Shown here: positions 45,068 to 54,172 of the stretch, piece after piece | Position numbering within the stretch: position 1 is the stretch's first letter | How the letters are laid out: each line of letters begins with the position of its first letter | From: Burkholderia sp. Bp9143 | GTDB lineage: Bacteria > Pseudomonadota > Gammaproteobacteria > Burkholderiales > Burkholderiaceae | Length of the DNA: 61,132 bases | Direction: 5' to 3' | NCBI RefSeq assembly: GCF_003853645.1 | Contig: NZ_QTPO01000052.1 | Span: 1-61,132, forward strand | The notes under the pieces: generated by a model | Databases searched by the model: none | The model's input: only the letters and a program-made list of their open reading frames with translations | Told to the model about the DNA's origin: nothing | Program-made: the position numbers and the translations under genes

Positions 45068-46354
45068 ATGACCGCTTCCGCTTCCCGTCCCCTGCTCGGC
45101 TGCATCGCCGACGATTTCACCGGCGCGACCGATCTCGCGAACATGCTCGTCAAGAGCGGCATGCGTACCGTGCAGACGATCGGCGTGCCCGCCGGCGGCG
45201 CCTCAGTCGACGCCGACGCGATCGTCGTCGCGCTGAAGTCGCGCACGATTCCCGCCGCCGACGCCGTCGCGCAATCGCTCGCCGCCTACGAATGGCTGCG
45301 CGCGCAGGGTTGCCGCCAGTTCTTCTTCAAGTACTGCTCGACGTTCGACTCGACCGACGCGGGCAACATCGGGCCCGTCGCCGACGCGCTGCTCGATGCG
45401 GCCGGCGGCGGCTTCACGATCGCCTGCCCGGCGTTCCCGGAGAACGGCCGCACGATCTTCCGCGGCCACCTGTTCGTCGGCGACGTGCTGCTGAACGAAT
45501 CGGGGATGGAGAACCACCCGCTCACGCCGATGAAGGACGCGAACCTGGTACGCGTGCTGCAGCGGCAGACGAAGTCGCCAGTCGGCCTGATCCGCTACGA
45601 CACGATCGCACTCGGCGCGGCGGCCGTACGCGCGCGGATCGAGCAGCTGCGCGCGGAAGGTGCACGCTTCGCGATCGCCGACGCGCTGTCGGATCGCGAC
45701 CTCCACGTGCTCGGTGAAGCGTGCGCGAACCTGCCGCTCGTCACCGGCGGCTCGGGTGTCGCGCTCGGCCTGCCGGAGAATTTCCGTCGCGCGGAATTGC
45801 TGCCCCAGCGCGACAACGCGGCCTCGCTGCCGCGCATCGACGGATTGTCGGCGGTGCTCGCCGGCAGCGCGTCGAAGGCGACCAACGCACAGGTCGCCGC
45901 ATGGCGCGAAAGCCGGCCGAGCTTCCGCATCGATCCGCTCGCGGCCTCGCGTGGCGAACCTGTCGTCGACGAAGCACTCGCATTCGCACGCTCGCACCTG
46001 CCGCAGCCCGTGCTGATCTATGCGACCGCGACCCCTGACGAAGTGAAGGCCGTCCAGCAGGCGCTCGGCGTCGAAGCGGCCGGCCACCTCGTCGAAGGCA
46101 CGCTCGCGGCGATTGCTCGCGGCCTGCGCGACCTCGGCGTGCGCAAGTTCGTCGTGGCCGGCGGCGAGACGTCCGGCGCGGTCGTGCAGGCGCTCGACGT
46201 GAAGTCGCTGCAGATCGGCGCGCAGATCGATCCCGGCGTGCCGGCAACGGCCACCATCGACGCGCGGCCGCTCGGCCTCGCGCTGAAATCCGGCAACTTC
46301 GGCACGGTGGACTTTTTCGACAAGGCGCTGCGCGCACTCGACGGAGCTGCATGA
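45068..46354 (+). CDS. otnK: 3-oxo-tetronate kinase
   Basis: A 428-residue member of the four-carbon sugar acid kinase family (formerly DUF1537). N-terminal LLGCIADDFTGATDLANML holds the conserved DDFTGATD motif, and VTGGSGVALGLPENF and the C-terminal VVAGGETSGAVVQAL carry the nucleotide-binding glycines. It phosphorylates 3-oxo-tetronate to the 4-phosphate. Its stop overlaps the otnC start (ATGA). Confidence 0.93.
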   Translation: MTASASRPLLGCIADDFTGATDLANMLVKSGMRTVQTIGVPAGGASVDADAIVVALKSRTIPAADAVAQSLAAYEWLRAQGCRQFFFKYCSTFDSTDAGNIGPVADALLDAAGGGFTIACPAFPENGRTIFRGHLFVGDVLLNESGMENHPLTPMKDANLVRVLQRQTKSPVGLIRYDTIALGAAAVRARIEQLRAEGARFAIADALSDRDLHVLGEACANLPLVTGGSGVALGLPENFRRAELLPQRDNAASLPRIDGLSAVLAGSASKATNAQVAAWRESRPSFRIDPLAASRGEPVVDEALAFARSHLPQPVLIYATATPDEVKAVQQALGVEAAGHLVEGTLAAIARGLRDLGVRKFVVAGGETSGAVVQALDVKSLQIGAQIDPGVPATATIDARPLGLALKSGNFGTVDFFDKALRALDGAA

Positions 46355-46992
46355 TGAGCCACGAAGCGAAACTGCGCGAAGAGATCTGCGTCGTCGGCGC
46401 GAGCCTGTATGCGCGCGGCCACGCGGTCGGCAGCGCCGGCAACATCAGCGCGCGTCTGAACGACGGTTGGCTCATCACGCCGACCGACGCGTGCCTCGGC
46501 CGCCTCGACCCGAACGACATCGCGAAGGTCGGCCTCGACGGCCAGCCGGTATCGGGCGGCAAGCCGTCGAAGACGCTCGCGCTGCATCGCGGGATCTACG
46601 CGCGCAACGCGGAAGCGCACGGCGTCGTCCATACGCATTCGACGCACCTCGTCGCGCTGACGCTCGCGGGCGTGTGGCGCGACACCGACGTGCTGCCGCC
46701 GATCACGCCGTACTACGTGATGAAGGTCGGCCACATTCCGCTGATCCGCTATCGCCGACCCGGCGACCCGGCCGTCGCGGCCGAAGTCGCGGCGCTCGCC
46801 GACCAGGTGCGCGGCGTGCTGCTCGACCGCCTCGGCCCGGTGATGTGGGGGCCGTCGGTGTCGCACGCGTCGTATGCGCTCGAGGAACTCGAGGAAACCG
46901 CGCGGTTGTGGCTGATGACGAACCCGAAGCCGGATCCGCTGTCCGACGCCGCGCTCGACGAACTGCGCCAGACCTTCGGCGCGCGCTGGTAA
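46351..46992 (+). CDS. otnC: 3-oxo-tetronate 4-phosphate decarboxylase
   Basis: A 213-residue class II aldolase/adducin-family enzyme. GSAGNISARLNDGWLITPTDACLG is the phosphate-binding region, and HGVVHTHSTHLVALT supplies the zinc-binding His pair; the third His is in VSHASYALEEL. It decarboxylates 3-oxo-tetronate 4-phosphate to dihydroxyacetone phosphate. Translation is coupled to otnK. Confidence 0.93.
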   Translation: MMSHEAKLREEICVVGASLYARGHAVGSAGNISARLNDGWLITPTDACLGRLDPNDIAKVGLDGQPVSGGKPSKTLALHRGIYARNAEAHGVVHTHSTHLVALTLAGVWRDTDVLPPITPYYVMKVGHIPLIRYRRPGDPAVAAEVAALADQVRGVLLDRLGPVMWGPSVSHASYALEELEETARLWLMTNPKPDPLSDAALDELRQTFGARW

Positions 46993-47082
46993 CGCAACGC
47001 GTCGCGCACGAATCACGCAGGACTACGCACCGATTTTCATGCCCGCCGTGTGCGCGGGCCCTTCCGTCAGCACACACATGAT

Positions 47083-47104
47083 CCGGCGGCGTACGCGCCG
47101 CCGG
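47083..47104 (+). repeat. Intra-operon hairpin before the MFS gene
   Basis: A perfect 9-bp stem CCGGCGGCG / CGCCGCCGG around TACG, 25 bases before the MFS start. Its stem is identical to the one at 8724-8748. Confidence 0.5.
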
Positions 47105-47128
47105 CACACAATATCCCTGGAGACGACG

Positions 47129-48454
47129 ATGACTGCTCTCGACGCGGCCGCAAGCCGCTCGCCCGCCGCGCCCGCCCAATCGGGCGAGCTCGACCGCACC
47201 TACAAGAAAGTTTTCTGGCGCATCGTGCCGTTCCTGATGCTCTGCTACGTGGTCGCGTATCTCGACCGCGTGAACGTCGGCTTCGCGAAGCTGCAGATGT
47301 CGCAGGATCTCGCGTTCAGCGAAACCGTGTTCGGCCTCGGCGCCGGCATCTTCTTCCTCGGCTACTTCCTGTTCGAACTCCCAAGCAACCTGCTGATGCA
47401 CCGCATCGGCGCGCGCATCTGGATCGCGCGGATCATGATCACGTGGGGACTGCTTTCCGCGGTGTTCGCGTTCGTGAAGACGCCGACGCAGTTCTACGTA
47501 CTGCGCTTTTTGCTCGGCCTCGCGGAAGCCGGTTTCTATCCCGGCGTGATCCTGTACCTCACGTACTGGTTCCCGTCGCATCGCCGCGCGAAGATCATCG
47601 CTGTGTTCATGTCCGCGATTCCGGTGTCGGGCATCTTCGGGAACCCGCTGTCGGGCTGGATCATGGAGCGCTTTCACGGCGGCTCGGGCTTTCACGGCTG
47701 GCAATGGATGTTCGTGATCGAAGCCGTGCCGGCCCTGCTCATCGGCATCGCGACGATCCTGTATCTCGACAACGGCATCCGCAGCGCGAAGTGGCTCGAC
47801 GCGCGCGAGAAGCAGTTGCTCGAGGACGAAATCGCCGCGCAGCCGCAGGAACAGCAGCAGCACGGCCATTCGCTGAAGGCCGTGTTCTCCGACCCGCGCA
47901 TGTGGTGGATGTCGCTGATCTACTTCGCGTTCGTCACCGGCCAGTATGGCCTCACGTTCTGGATGCCGACGCTCGTCAAGTCCACCGGCATCACCGATAC
48001 GTTCCAGATCGGCCTGCTGTCGGCGATCCCGTTCGTCGTCGCGATCGTCGTGATGAACCTGTTCGGCCACAGCGCGGACAAGCGCCGCGAACGCCGCTGG
48101 CACCTGATCGTGCCGGCGCTGATGGGCGCGGTCGGGTTTGCGGTCGCCGCGTCGTACTCGCACAATACGGCGGTGTCGATCGTGTTCCTGTCGCTCGCGG
48201 CGGGCGGCGTGCTGACCTGCGCGCCGCTGTTCTGGTCGCTGCCGACCGCGTTCCTCGCGGGCTCCGCGGCAGCTGCCGGGATCGCGATCATCAACTCGGT
48301 CGGCAACCTCGCCGGATTCGCGAGCCCGTACGTGATCGGCTACCTGAAGGACACCACGCACAGCACGTCGTCCGGCATGTACGTGCTCGCGGCGATGCTC
48401 GTGATCGGCGCGATCGCCGTGTGGCTCACGCCCGCGAAACTCGTGAACCGCTGA
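47129..48454 (+). CDS. MFS transporter for tetronates (ACS/phthalate-permease type)
   Basis: A 441-residue transporter with about 12 membrane segments. FLMLCYVVAYLDRVNVGFAKLQM is the typical ACS-family (anion:cation symporter) N-terminus, and FYPGVILYLTYWFPSHRRAK matches the loop 4-5 region. Its place between otnC and otnI argues that it takes up threonate or erythronate by proton symport. Hairpins flank it on both sides (47083-47104 and 48468-48488), which may adjust its expression relative to the enzymes. Confidence 0.92.
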   Translation: MTALDAAASRSPAAPAQSGELDRTYKKVFWRIVPFLMLCYVVAYLDRVNVGFAKLQMSQDLAFSETVFGLGAGIFFLGYFLFELPSNLLMHRIGARIWIARIMITWGLLSAVFAFVKTPTQFYVLRFLLGLAEAGFYPGVILYLTYWFPSHRRAKIIAVFMSAIPVSGIFGNPLSGWIMERFHGGSGFHGWQWMFVIEAVPALLIGIATILYLDNGIRSAKWLDAREKQLLEDEIAAQPQEQQQHGHSLKAVFSDPRMWWMSLIYFAFVTGQYGLTFWMPTLVKSTGITDTFQIGLLSAIPFVVAIVVMNLFGHSADKRRERRWHLIVPALMGAVGFAVAASYSHNTAVSIVFLSLAAGGVLTCAPLFWSLPTAFLAGSAAAAGIAIINSVGNLAGFASPYVIGYLKDTTHSTSSGMYVLAAMLVIGAIAVWLTPAKLVNR

Positions 48455-48467
48455 TTCATCATTCGAC

Positions 48468-48488
48468 GCGGGGCGCCGTGCGCCCCGC
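48468..48488 (+). repeat. Intra-operon hairpin after the MFS gene
   Basis: GCGGGGCGC pairs perfectly with GCGCCCCGC around a CGT loop, 14 bases after the MFS stop and 27 bases before otnI. No T-run follows, so read-through is expected. Confidence 0.5.
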
Positions 48489-48514
48489 CCCATTCATTCA
48501 CAGGACCCGCTGCC

Positions 48515-49291
48515 ATGCCCCGCTTCGCCGCCAACCTCTCGATGATGTACACCGAGCATGCGTTCCTGGAACGCTTCGCCGCTGCCTCGTACGACGGCTT
48601 CAAGGCCGTCGAGTACCTGTTCCCGTACGACTTCGCCGCCGAGGACATCCGCGCGCGCCTCGACGCGCACAATCTCGAGCAGGCGCTGTTCAACGCGCCG
48701 CCCGGCGACTGGGCCGCCGGCGAACGCGGGATCGCGTCGCTGCCGGGCCGCGAGGACGAATTCCGGCGCGGCATCGACCAGGCACTCGACTATGCGCGCG
48801 TGCTCGGCAACAAGAAGCTGCACGTGATGGCCGGGATGGTCGCGCCGGGCGCCGATCGCGCGCGCCATCGCGACACCTACGTGGCGAACCTGCGGCATGC
48901 GGCGCAGGCCGCCTTCGCGCACGGCATCACGGTCCTGATCGAGCCGATCAACCAGCGCGACATGCCCGGCTATTTCCTGAGCCGCCAGGACGACGCGCAC
49001 GCGATTTGCGCGGAAGTCGGCGCGCCGAACCTGAAGGTGCAGTTCGACTGCTATCACTGCCAGATCGTCGAGGGCGACCTCGCGATGAAGCTCAAGCGCG
49101 ATTTCGCGGGCATCGGCCACATCCAGATCGCCGGCGTGCCCGAGCGTCACGAGCCGGACATCGGCGAACTCAACTACCCGTACCTGTTCGCGCTGATCGA
49201 CGCGCTCGGCTACGACGGCTGGATCGGCTGCGAATATCGCCCGAAGGCCGGCACGTCCGAGGGCCTCGGCTGGCTCAAGCCGTACCTGTGA
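48515..49291 (+). CDS. otnI: 2-oxo-tetronate isomerase
   Basis: The 258-residue TIM-barrel protein belongs to the hydroxypyruvate isomerase family. The metal-binding glutamates and neighbours are visible in VLIEPINQRDMPGYFL, QFDCYHCQIVEGD and IGCEYRPK. In tetronate clusters it isomerises 2-oxo-tetronate to 3-oxo-tetronate, the substrate of OtnK. It precedes denD by 28 bases. Confidence 0.92.
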   Translation: MPRFAANLSMMYTEHAFLERFAAASYDGFKAVEYLFPYDFAAEDIRARLDAHNLEQALFNAPPGDWAAGERGIASLPGREDEFRRGIDQALDYARVLGNKKLHVMAGMVAPGADRARHRDTYVANLRHAAQAAFAHGITVLIEPINQRDMPGYFLSRQDDAHAICAEVGAPNLKVQFDCYHCQIVEGDLAMKLKRDFAGIGHIQIAGVPERHEPDIGELNYPYLFALIDALGYDGWIGCEYRPKAGTSEGLGWLKPYL

Positions 49292-49319
49292 TTCAAGCAT
49301 TCCCAAGAGGGCTACCAAC

Positions 49320-50291
49320 ATGAAAGTACTGATCACCGGCGGCGCCGGCTTTCTCGGCCAGCGTCTCGCGCGCAAGCTGCTCGAGCGCGGCGAACTGACC
49401 GGCCCCGACGGCCGGAGCGAGAAGTTCGACGAGTTGGTGCTGCTCGACGTCGTCAAGGGCAGCGATTTCGGCGATGCGCGCGTGACGTCGATCGTCGGCG
49501 ACATCGCCGATCGTGCCGTGCTCGAAAGCGCGATCGACACGCAGACGGGCGCGATCTTCCACCTCGCGGCGATCGTCAGTGGGCAGGCCGAGGCCGATTT
49601 CGATCTCGGCATGCGGATCAACCTCGACGCATCGCGCACGCTGCTCGAAGTGTGCCGCGCGCGCGGCCATCGTCCGCGCGTCGTGTTCACGAGCTCGGTG
49701 GCCGTCTACGGCGGCGTGCTGCCCGACGTCGTGCAGGACGACACCGCGCTGAATCCGCAATCGTCGTACGGCGCGGAGAAGGCGATCGCCGAGCTGCTGC
49801 TGTGCGACTACGCGCGGCGCGGCTTCGTCGACGGCCGCGTGCTGCGGCTGCCGACCATCAGCGTGCGGCCGGGCCGCCCGAACGCGGCCGCGTCGTCGTT
49901 CGCGAGCGGCATCATCCGCGAGCCGCTGAACGGCGAGGAAAGCGTGTGCCCGGTGCCGGGTTCGACGCGGCTGTGGCTGCTGTCGCCGCGCGGTGCGATC
50001 GAGGCGCTCGTCGCCGGTTGCGAGCTCGACAGCGAAAAGCTCGGCAACAAGCGCGTGATCAACCTGCCGGGCCTGTCGGTATCGGTCGACGAGATGATCG
50101 CGGCGCTGCGCGAGGTCGCCGGCGACGACGTCGTGAAGCTGATCCGCCATGCGCCGGACGAACGCGTCGAGAAGATCGTCGGCAGCTGGCCGGGCCGCTG
50201 GGACACGACGCGCGCGGAAGCACTCGGGCTGAAGGGCGACACGTCGTTCGCGGACGTGATCCGCAACCATATCGCCGACGAACGGCGTTGA
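49320..50291 (+). CDS. denD: D-erythronate dehydrogenase
   Basis: A 323-residue extended short-chain dehydrogenase: nucleotide motif GGAGFLGQRLA, FHLAAIVSG, catalytic Ser in TSSVAVYGG and the YGAEK pair. The gene is the last of the operon and gives the second entry: D-erythronate is oxidised to 2-oxo-tetronate, then isomerised by OtnI, phosphorylated and decarboxylated. GAGGG precedes the start. Confidence 0.92.
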   Translation: MKVLITGGAGFLGQRLARKLLERGELTGPDGRSEKFDELVLLDVVKGSDFGDARVTSIVGDIADRAVLESAIDTQTGAIFHLAAIVSGQAEADFDLGMRINLDASRTLLEVCRARGHRPRVVFTSSVAVYGGVLPDVVQDDTALNPQSSYGAEKAIAELLLCDYARRGFVDGRVLRLPTISVRPGRPNAAASSFASGIIREPLNGEESVCPVPGSTRLWLLSPRGAIEALVAGCELDSEKLGNKRVINLPGLSVSVDEMIAALREVAGDDVVKLIRHAPDERVEKIVGSWPGRWDTTRAEALGLKGDTSFADVIRNHIADERR

Positions 50292-50336
50292 TGGCCGCGC
50301 AGCCCGGCGGGCAAGCGGCCGTGTCGGCACCGCCGC

Positions 50337-50357
50337 TGCCGGCCCGGCAGGCCGGCA
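50337..50357. terminator. Hairpin between convergent denD and the HpnL-like gene
   Basis: TGCCGGCC pairs perfectly with GGCCGGCA around CGGCA. Placed between convergent genes; no T-run. Confidence 0.4.
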
Positions 50358-50370
50358 ACGTCGGGCCGCA

Positions 50371-51459
50371 TCAGCGCTGCCCGGCGGATTCCCCGACAGG
50401 CAGCGACGCGCGCTTCGCGCCGGACGGCAGGCGCGAAGCGCCGGCCGCGTGCTGCCACGCCAGCAAGCCCGGCAGATAGAACAGCAGATCGCGCACGCGC
50501 CGCGCACCGGCCAGCGCCAGACAGGTCGGCGCGTCGAACCCGAGCAGCCCGCCGATCAGCACGAACCCGCCCTCCTGCACGCCCAGCCCGCCCGGCATCA
50601 GGAACGTGATGCTGCTCAGCAGCTGGATCAACGCTTCGATCGCGAGCGCCTGGGCGAACGTCGGATCGGCGCCGAGGAAATGCAGCGCGAGCCAGATTTC
50701 CAGCGCATAGCCGGCAAACTGCAGCGTCTGCCAGATCGCCAGATAGCGGACGACGATGCCCGTCTTCCGCCAGATCATCCGGATCGACTGATCGGTGCGC
50801 GCCGATTCGCCGACCAGCGCAACCACCTTCCCGCTCGTGATGCGGTTGAGCGCGCGCATCGCGCGCTCGAACGGCCGCGCATGCTGCACCAGCGCGAACA
50901 GCAGCAGCACCGGCACCAGCGCCGCCATGCCGATGGCGAGCTGCGCGGCCACGCGGGCGGCATCGGACGACACGCGCTCGAGCACGTAGCCGATCGCGAC
51001 CAGCGCGAACACGAGCTGGCTGATCAGCGTCAGCTGCATGTCGGCGACGAGGCTCGCCACGGCGGTGGCCGGCCGCACGCCCGCCCGCCGCAGCAGGCCG
51101 AACGACACGATTTCGCCGCCGATCCGCGCGACCGGCAACAATCCGTTGATCGATTCGCGGATCCAGACGAGCCGCAGCATCGTCGCAAACGACGGCCGGC
51201 GCCGGCCCCGGATCAGCATCCGCCAGTCCCACGCATTGGCAAGCATCGGCAGGACATGGGCCAGCGCCGCGACCAGCAGCCCGACGCCCGCGGCCTGCAG
51301 CCGGTGCAGGATCTCCAGCGGATGCTCGCGCCAGATCAGCCACACCGCGATCGCCAGCCCGGCGAGCGCAGCCAGGCGTCCCGCATGCCGGAGCCGCGCG
51401 TCGCGACGCACGGACAGCCGGTCCGCGCCTTCGTCATCGAAATGCGTGTCGTGCGTCAT
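50371..51459 (-). CDS. hpnL: HpnL-like flippase-type membrane protein
   Basis: A 362-residue integral membrane protein with about eight hydrophobic segments, related to the lysylphosphatidylglycerol synthase/flippase-like group and to HpnL of hopanoid clusters. Conserved points are LVWIRESINGLLPVARIGGEIVSF and the FLMPGGLGVQEGGFVLIGGLLG motif with its Pro-Gly-Gly core. Its start overlaps the hpnI stop (ATGA), so it probably acts on the lipid made by that enzyme, perhaps moving it across the membrane. That role is inferred from pairing. Confidence 0.75.
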   Translation of the reverse strand: MTHDTHFDDEGADRLSVRRDARLRHAGRLAALAGLAIAVWLIWREHPLEILHRLQAAGVGLLVAALAHVLPMLANAWDWRMLIRGRRRPSFATMLRLVWIRESINGLLPVARIGGEIVSFGLLRRAGVRPATAVASLVADMQLTLISQLVFALVAIGYVLERVSSDAARVAAQLAIGMAALVPVLLLFALVQHARPFERAMRALNRITSGKVVALVGESARTDQSIRMIWRKTGIVVRYLAIWQTLQFAGYALEIWLALHFLGADPTFAQALAIEALIQLLSSITFLMPGGLGVQEGGFVLIGGLLGFDAPTCLALAGARRVRDLLFYLPGLLAWQHAAGASRLPSGAKRASLPVGESAGQR

Positions 51460-52625
51460 GGTTTCCCCGCCGGCGACAGCAAGCCCTCGCGGTCGACGCG
51501 AAAGCGCGTGCCGCGCCAGACGACGTGCGACGAGAAGAAGCTCGACACGAAGATCAGGAACTGCAGCAGATCGACGAACGGCAGCCAGAGCGCGCCGCGC
51601 AGGCTCGCGCCGATCGCGTGCGCGGTTTTCACCATCAGCAGCGCCCGCGCGGCAAGCGCGGCCACCGTCAGCCCGCAGGCCGCGGCCGAGCCGCCTGACA
51701 GCAGCAGCGCCAGCAGCGCCAGCGGCACCGGATGCATCAGCACCGAACCGGCATGACCGATCCGGTCCGCCGCCCGGATGGTGCAACTCCAGCGCAATTC
51801 GTGCGCGTACAGCGTCGCGAACGTGTCGTCGACACACGCATGCCCGACGACGAACGGCGGAACCACGACCCGTGCCCCGATCTGCCGCACCGCTTCGCCA
51901 AGCGCGTGATCCTCGGCGAGGTGATGCGCGAAACGCGCCAGGCCGCCGATGCGTTCGAGCGTCGCGCGCGTGATCGCGATCGTCTGGCCGAAGCACGGAC
52001 GCGCGCGACCGATGCAGAGCCCGGTAATCACGCCCGGCAAGAAATGGTAGTTCGTCATCGCGACGGCGACACCGGGCCAGAAACCCGGCGACGCGACGCC
52101 GCGGTACACGCTCGTCACGATGCCGACCTCCGGCTCCTGCAGCGCGCCGACGACGGCGCGCAGATAATCGCGGTCGACCACCACGTCGCTGTCGGCCAGG
52201 CAGAGCACCGCATGCTCCGCGTGTTCGAGCATGTTCACGAGATTGGCGATCTTGCGGTTGGGCCCGTACAGCCGTGCATCGGCGACGACCGTGATGTTGG
52301 CATCCGGATAGCGCGCACGCAGCGTCTCGACGGCTTCGAGCGCGGCGTCGTCCGCGTCATGCACGCCGAACAGGTGCTGAACCGGCCCCGGATAATCCTG
52401 GACGAAGAAGCTTTCGAGATGCTGTCCGAGCTGCCATTCGTCGCCGTGTAACGGCTTCGCGACGGTGACGCCCGGAAAATCGCGCGGCTTCGGCGCCGCG
52501 CGGGAAAAGAACCGGCCGACCAGCACGCTGGCCGAGATCGTGTAGGCCATGCCCAGCAGCACGCCCAGCCCGCAAACGAGCGCCATTGCCCGCGCCAGCG
52601 CGTGCACCACATGCAGCAAAACCAT
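51456..52625 (-). CDS. hpnI: Bacteriohopanetetrol glucosamine/glycosyltransferase HpnI
   Basis: A 389-residue membrane glycosyltransferase of family GT21/ceramide glucosyltransferase. Its D1-D2-D3 pattern is seen as VHDADD, LADSDVVVD and HHLAEDHALGEAVRQIG, followed by a QxxRW-like HELRWSC. N- and C-terminal membrane segments enclose the catalytic part. HpnI adds an N-acetylglucosamine to bacteriohopanetetrol. Other hopanoid genes are not in this window. GGGGAGA precedes the start at 52625. Confidence 0.88.
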   Translation of the reverse strand: MVLLHVVHALARAMALVCGLGVLLGMAYTISASVLVGRFFSRAAPKPRDFPGVTVAKPLHGDEWQLGQHLESFFVQDYPGPVQHLFGVHDADDAALEAVETLRARYPDANITVVADARLYGPNRKIANLVNMLEHAEHAVLCLADSDVVVDRDYLRAVVGALQEPEVGIVTSVYRGVASPGFWPGVAVAMTNYHFLPGVITGLCIGRARPCFGQTIAITRATLERIGGLARFAHHLAEDHALGEAVRQIGARVVVPPFVVGHACVDDTFATLYAHELRWSCTIRAADRIGHAGSVLMHPVPLALLALLLSGGSAAACGLTVAALAARALLMVKTAHAIGASLRGALWLPFVDLLQFLIFVSSFFSSHVVWRGTRFRVDREGLLSPAGKP

Positions 52626-53030
52626 GCTTCTCCCCTGTGGTTTCCCGTACGACCGCGATGCCGGGGACCGGCCCCGCGCGCCCGGGTTCACCCGTGCACG
52701 CGGCCGAACCGATCTCCATCGAGCCGGCTGTGAAGGATGATCCCCAGACGTTACGCGCAATCAGATGACACGACTACCATGCGGCGATCGATCCCGGTCA
52801 TGCGCGCATGGCCGCGGGCGAGCGCGGCCGTGCATGCCGCGCCGGCAACCTTACGGATCGACAGGATCGCCGTCGCGATCGCGTTGCTGTCGGCCGAATC
52901 CGTTCGGGTCGACGGCGCGCAGGCTTTGCCGGACAAATCCGTTGCGCGACCGCACGCTTAACGTTTCGTTAAGAATTCGTCCGTAGAATCCGCCGGAAGA
53001 TACGGTCCCCACCGCTTGCCAGGAGCTTTC
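52626..53030. other. 405-base spacer without supported gene
   Basis: No frame here has family resemblance. The final 60 bases are AT-richer (CGCTTAACGTTTCGTTAAGAA contains ACGTTTCGTTAAG) and should hold the cytochrome b561 promoter. Confidence 0.35.
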
Positions 53031-53558
53031 ATGTCTACACCCGCCCGATATGACGGAGTCGCACGCCTTCTTCACTGGCTGATCGTGGCGCTTGTCGTCG
53101 CGCAGTATGCGATCGGCTGGACGATGCCCGACGTCCATCGCGATACGCAACCGGTCGGGCTGATCGCCGCGCACCTGATCGTGGGCACCGCGCTGCTTGC
53201 CGCGATGGCTTGTCGCGTGCTCTGGCGCGTGACGCATCGTCCGCCCGCCGACGAACTGTCGCCCACGATGCGCGCCGTGTCCGGCACAACGCACTTCGGG
53301 CTCTATGCCCTGATGATCGCCGTGCCGTTGCTCGGCTGGATCAATGCGTCGTCGCGTGCATGGGCCGTGACGCTGTTCGGCGTCGTCCCGCTGCCGGCGC
53401 TGTCGGCGGCCGGCTCGGGATTCGGGCACGCGATGGGCGACGTGCACGGCATCCTCGCGTGGGTACTGTTCGGCGGCATCTGCCTTCACGTCGCGGCCGC
53501 GGTCGCGCATCGTTTCGTCCTGCGCGACCAGGTCATGCAACGGATGATGCCCTGGTAA
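53031..53558 (+). CDS. Cytochrome b561-family protein
   Basis: The 175-residue integral membrane protein has four membrane segments and the heme-ligand histidines expected: RLLHWLIVALV in segment 1, IAAHLIVGTALL in segment 2, GDVHGILAWVLFGG in segment 3 and VAAAVAHRFVLRD in segment 4. Family members move electrons from quinol or superoxide across the inner membrane. AGGAG lies 6 bases before the start. It stands alone. Confidence 0.92.
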   Translation: MSTPARYDGVARLLHWLIVALVVAQYAIGWTMPDVHRDTQPVGLIAAHLIVGTALLAAMACRVLWRVTHRPPADELSPTMRAVSGTTHFGLYALMIAVPLLGWINASSRAWAVTLFGVVPLPALSAAGSGFGHAMGDVHGILAWVLFGGICLHVAAAVAHRFVLRDQVMQRMMPW

Positions 53559-53684
53559 TCCGGCCACCCGCATCCGGGCACGCCATCGCGGGCAGGCGTC
53601 CGGCATTGACGGATCGCGATTTCGTCTGCATCGCGGCTCACCCTGCGACCAACCTGCCCGCCCACCGGAATCGGGCAACGAGAT

Positions 53685-53716
53685 GATCGCGGCGCCGCGC
53701 GAAGCGGCGCGCGATC
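53685..53716. terminator. Strong hairpin between convergent cytochrome b561 and DUF4148 genes
   Basis: GATCGCG plus CGCCGC pairs with GCGGCG plus CGCGATC, one bulged G, loop GCGAA. No T-run. It lies in a 267-base gap that holds no supported gene. Confidence 0.45.
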
Positions 53717-53825
53717 GACGGCATGGCCGTCCGCGCGGTTCGACCCGGTCGCGTGCCGCGAACGGCATGCGGTTTGCCGTACCGCGAACACGACGGCCTG
53801 AAGACACACACGATCATGTCGGCAC

Positions 53826-54104
53826 CTAGTTGTCAGTCTGTGCCGGCATGGCAGGAGCCGGCGCCGGCGCTGCGGCCGAAGCCGCCATCCTCGCCCGATC
53901 CTGCTCGGCAAGCTTTGCCTGCGCGGCCTGAATGTCCGCCGGATATTCGCCGTCGTCACCCTTCGACGGGTCGTACCCGGCCGCTTCCAGACGAATCAGC
54001 TCCTCGCGAACCTGTGCACGTGTAAGCGGCGCATTCGCTTGGGCGAATGCGGACTGACCGGAGATTACACCGATCATCAGTAGTGCGATACAAGTTTTCA
54101 TCAT
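53826..54104 (-). CDS. DUF4148-type small exported protein
   Basis: A 92-residue periplasmic protein with signal peptide MMKTCIALLMIGVISGQSAFA. The mature part has the DUF4148 motif LTRAQVREELIRLEAAGYDPSKGDD, followed by a helix with Lys/Arg/Gln and a Pro/Ala tail ending in QTDN. Family members are abundant in Burkholderia, small and of unknown function. AAGGAG precedes both candidate starts, 54104 and 54101. It is followed upstream by a paralogue. Confidence 0.82.
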   Translation of the reverse strand: MMKTCIALLMIGVISGQSAFAQANAPLTRAQVREELIRLEAAGYDPSKGDDGEYPADIQAAQAKLAEQDRARMAASAAAPAPAPAMPAQTDN

Positions 54105-54172
54105 GAACTCCTTCAATGTTTCGTGCCGATCAACCTTCGTGAATGTCGAGCCCGCCGCAGCGGTCTGCTACG

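Noticed and set aside
46703..48493. Minus-strand ORF of 596 codons
   Set aside because: Antisense to the MFS and otnC genes; highly charged, no domains.
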